A stretch of DNA of 38,568 nt from contig NZ_BNBT01000073.1 in NCBI RefSeq assembly GCF_014656095.1, positions 1 to 38,568 of the forward strand, in the 5' to 3' direction. The position numbers and the translations under genes were made by a program. Numbering within the stretch: position 1 is the stretch's first letter; each line of letters opens with the position of its first letter. This stretch comes from Streptomyces longispororuber (GTDB lineage: Bacteria; Actinomycetota; Actinomycetes; Streptomycetales; Streptomycetaceae). This document shows positions 36,352-38,568 of this stretch, one piece after another. The notes under the pieces are model-generated. The model saw only the letters and a list, made by a program, of their open reading frames with translations, was not told where the DNA came from and made no database searches.

Positions 36352-38568
36352 GTGCAGGGACGTTTCAAGAGGGATGGCAGCGCTGCGGCGGAGCCGGAGC
36401 GCGGCGGAAGTGACCGCGGCTCCTCGGCCCAGCACGCCCAGAACCCCGGACAGGTGCAGTCCGGCGACGGCGGCCCCGACGCCGTCCGCCCGGGTGCGCC
36501 GGGCGGTCCGTCCACGGACGGGACCAAGCCGAAGGGGTCCAAGACGCCCCCCGGGCCCGGCTCACGAATAGCCCTGCGCAACTGGCGCATCTCGACTCGT
36601 CTGGTCTCCCTCCTCGCCCTTCCCGTCATCACGGCGACCTCGCTGGGTGCCCTGCGCATCAACTCGTCGATGGACGAGATCCAGCAGCTCGACAACATGA
36701 AGCTGCTGACCGACCTGACGGAGGACGCCACCCGGCTGGCCGCCGCGCTCCAGGAGGAGCGCGACCAGTCGGCGGGCCCGCTCGCGCACGGCGCCAGCGA
36801 CTCCGACTTCACCGTCAAGAGCGTCCGCGAGAAGACCGACCGCGCCTACCGGAACTTCCTCGCCGGCACCCAGGACATCGACAACAGCGACGGTGACAAG
36901 GGCTTCCTCGGCATCCGCCAGAACACGGTCCAGATCACCCGGCAGCTCCAGAAGATCAAGGACGTACGCCGGGACGCGTACAAGAAGGACTCCCCGTCCT
37001 CGCAGACGGTCGACGCCTACAGCCAGCTCATCCAGCAGCTCCTCGCGCTCTCCGAGGACATGGCGCAGGCGACCAGCAACCCGGACATGATCCAGCGCAC
37101 CCGCGCCCTGGCGGCCTTCTCCTCCGCCAAGGAGTTCGCGTCCGTGCAGCGGGCCGTCATCGCGGCCGCGCTGCCGCCGAACAACCGCGAGTTCGGCAAG
37201 CTCTCCGACCTCGACCGCCGCTACGCCCTGACGGCGTTCGAGAAGGAGAACGACGAGCTCCAGTCGTTCAACCGGATCTACGTCGGCGACGGCGCGAAGC
37301 TGCTCACCCCGATCAGCCGCGGCAACGCCACGATCCAGAGCGCCGACGCCTACGCCCAGCGCGTCCTGGAGCAGCCCAACGGCATCAAGCTGCGCGGCAA
37401 GCGCTCCTACAAGGACTGGGTGGACTCCGACTCCACCAAGATCCAGGCGATGACCAACATCGAGCTGACCCTGCTCGACGAGATGGAGCAGAAGGTCCGC
37501 TCGCTGCGGAACGAGTCCGAGCAGCAGGCGATCCTCAACGGTGCGCTCATCCTCGTCGTGCTCGGTGTGTCGCTCGTCGGCGCCTTCGTGGTGGCGCGGT
37601 CCATGATCCGCTCGCTGCGCCGGCTCCAGGACACCGCCACCAAGGTCGCCCAGGACCGCCTGCCCGAGCTGGTCAAGCAGCTCTCCGAGTCCGACCCGCA
37701 GGACGTCGACACGTCCGTGGAGTCCGTCGGTGTGCACTCCCGGGACGAGATCGGCCAGGTGGCCGCGGCCTTCGACGACGTGCACCGCGAGGCGGTCCGC
37801 CTCGCCGCCGAGCAGGCCCTCCTGCGGGGCAACGTCAACGCGATGTTCACCAACCTCTCGCGGCGTTCGCAGGGCCTCATCCAGCGCCAGCTCTCGCTCA
37901 TCTCCGAGCTGGAGTCCCGCGAGGCCGACCCGGACCAGCTCTCCTCGCTGTTCAAGCTCGACCACCTCGCGACCCGCATGCGCCGTAACGGCGAGAACCT
38001 CCTCGTGCTCGCGGGTGAGGAGCCCGGCCGCCGCTGGACGCGGCCCGTGCCGCTCGTCGACGTGCTCCGCGCCGCCGCCTCCGAGGTGGAGCAGTACGAG
38101 CGCATCGAGCTGTCCTCGGTGCCCGCGACCGAGGTCGCCGGACGCGTCGTCAACGACCTCGTGCACCTCCTCGCCGAGCTGCTGGAGAACGCCACCTCGT
38201 TCTCCTCGCCGCAGACCAAGGTCAAGGTCACCGGTCACGCGCTGCCCGACGGCCGCGTGCTCATCGAGATCCACGACACCGGCATCGGCCTCTCCCCCGA
38301 GGACCTCGCCGCGATCAACGAGCGGCTCGCGTCGCCGCCCACCGTGGACGTCTCCGTCTCCCGCCGCATGGGTCTGTTCGTGGTCGGCCGCCTCTCGCAG
38401 CGCCACGGCATCCGCATCCAGCTCCGGCCCTCCGACTCCGGTGGTACGACCGCGCTGGTCATGCTCCCCGTGGACGTCGCCCAGGGCAAGAAGGCCCCGG
38501 GCAAGCCGGGCGCCCCTGCCCCGACCGGCGGCCCGGCCGCGGCCCTGGCCGCCGCGGGTGCCGCCGCC
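36352..38568 (+). CDS. cvnA: Nitrate/nitrite-sensor-type histidine kinase (CvnA), 3' end missing
   Basis: The frame is open to the window edge, with 739 residues visible. The start is GTG at 36352 (VQGRFKRDGSAAAEPE) with GAGG upstream. A disordered Pro and Gly-rich N terminus leads to TM1 (LVSLLALPVITATSLGAL, about 84-101), an extracellular NIT-type helical domain, TM2 (ALILVVLGVSLVGAFVVA, about 397-414) and a HAMP-like linker. The ATPase domain follows (LAELLENATSFS near 607, DTGIGLS near 643, GLFVVGRLSQRHGI). The usual phospho-His region is replaced by NLSRRSQGLIQRQL, as in conservon kinases. In Streptomyces this is the first gene of a conservon (with CvnB, C, D and sometimes E); the partners would lie beyond the window. 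Confidence 0.93.
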   Translation, partial: MQGRFKRDGSAAAEPERGGSDRGSSAQHAQNPGQVQSGDGGPDAVRPGAPGGPSTDGTKPKGSKTPPGPGSRIALRNWRISTRLVSLLALPVITATSLGALRINSSMDEIQQLDNMKLLTDLTEDATRLAAALQEERDQSAGPLAHGASDSDFTVKSVREKTDRAYRNFLAGTQDIDNSDGDKGFLGIRQNTVQITRQLQKIKDVRRDAYKKDSPSSQTVDAYSQLIQQLLALSEDMAQATSNPDMIQRTRALAAFSSAKEFASVQRAVIAAALPPNNREFGKLSDLDRRYALTAFEKENDELQSFNRIYVGDGAKLLTPISRGNATIQSADAYAQRVLEQPNGIKLRGKRSYKDWVDSDSTKIQAMTNIELTLLDEMEQKVRSLRNESEQQAILNGALILVVLGVSLVGAFVVARSMIRSLRRLQDTATKVAQDRLPELVKQLSESDPQDVDTSVESVGVHSRDEIGQVAAAFDDVHREAVRLAAEQALLRGNVNAMFTNLSRRSQGLIQRQLSLISELESREADPDQLSSLFKLDHLATRMRRNGENLLVLAGEEPGRRWTRPVPLVDVLRAAASEVEQYERIELSSVPATEVAGRVVNDLVHLLAELLENATSFSSPQTKVKVTGHALPDGRVLIEIHDTGIGLSPEDLAAINERLASPPTVDVSVSRRMGLFVVGRLSQRHGIRIQLRPSDSGGTTALVMLPVDVAQGKKAPGKPGAPAPTGGPAAALAAAGAAA

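Noticed and set aside
36374..36571. Plus-strand 65-codon frame starting MAALRRSRS
   Set aside because: It is in the wrong frame; the correct frame gives VQGRFKRDGSAAAEPE and continues into the sensor kinase.

Overview
This window is chromosomal DNA of a Streptomyces-type actinomycete. Base composition is very GC-rich, many genes start with GTG or TTG, and the order mutM, rnc, rpmF, DUF177, coiled-coil protein, coaD, rsmD, recG, DAK protein, rpmB, thiD, thiL, ddlA, gpsA, plsC, cofC, hupS, leuD, leuC, ndgR, gltX, FAH, then a conservon-type sensor kinase is the conserved Streptomyces core order (recalled, not searched). No rRNA, insertion sequence, prophage or CRISPR array was seen.

Layout. 1-1.7 kb: the 3' end of a CAP-domain gene, then a flavodoxin-type quinone reductase divergent from an HxlR regulator. 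1.66-12.4 kb: a long minus-strand run for DNA repair (mutM, recG), RNA processing and ribosome (rnc, rpmF, rsmD), CoA synthesis (coaD), a DivIVA-like coiled-coil protein and a FakA-like DAK protein. recG is split by a 338-residue in-frame intein. 12.7 kb: rpmB on the plus strand with a structured leader. 13.1-17.7 kb: an accessory pair, a large AfsR-type SARP regulator and an FAD monooxygenase, wedged between rpmB and thiD. 17.6-24 kb: thiD-thiL and plsC-gpsA-ddlA on the minus strand, with an AsnC-type sensor domain and a DUF3515 lipoprotein between them. 24.2-26.4 kb: cofC (coenzyme F420), a small OB-fold-like gene, the nucleoid protein HupS and a small unknown gene. 26.6-29.6 kb: leuC-leuD divergent from their likely IclR regulator ndgR. 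29.8-31.1 kb: a DUF4188 gene divergent from a MerR regulator. 31.2-31.8 kb: five tRNA genes (three Glu-CTC, two Gln-CTG). 31.9-35.5 kb: a HAD hydrolase with a partial duplicate of its 5' end, an orphan RelE-like gene, gltX and a FAH-family gene. 35.6 kb to the end: a small protein gene, a 0.5 kb regulatory stretch and a truncated nitrate-sensor-type histidine kinase of a conservon.

The most unusual item is the recG intein. It interrupts the ATP-binding P-loop exactly between Lys and Thr, starts with Ala instead of Cys or Ser, and carries the Trp-Cys-Thr residues that define class 3 inteins, plus both LAGLIDADG endonuclease motifs. Second is a set of three direct repeats at an exact 11-bp period just before the monooxygenase gene. 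That is the geometry of SARP operators, and a SARP gene lies immediately upstream. Third, gltX sits next to a tRNA cluster made only of Glu and Gln tRNAs, the two substrates of a non-discriminating glutamyl-tRNA synthetase. Several tandem repeats (33 bp, 67-68 bp, 18 bp) and a perfect MerR-type dyad are also described.
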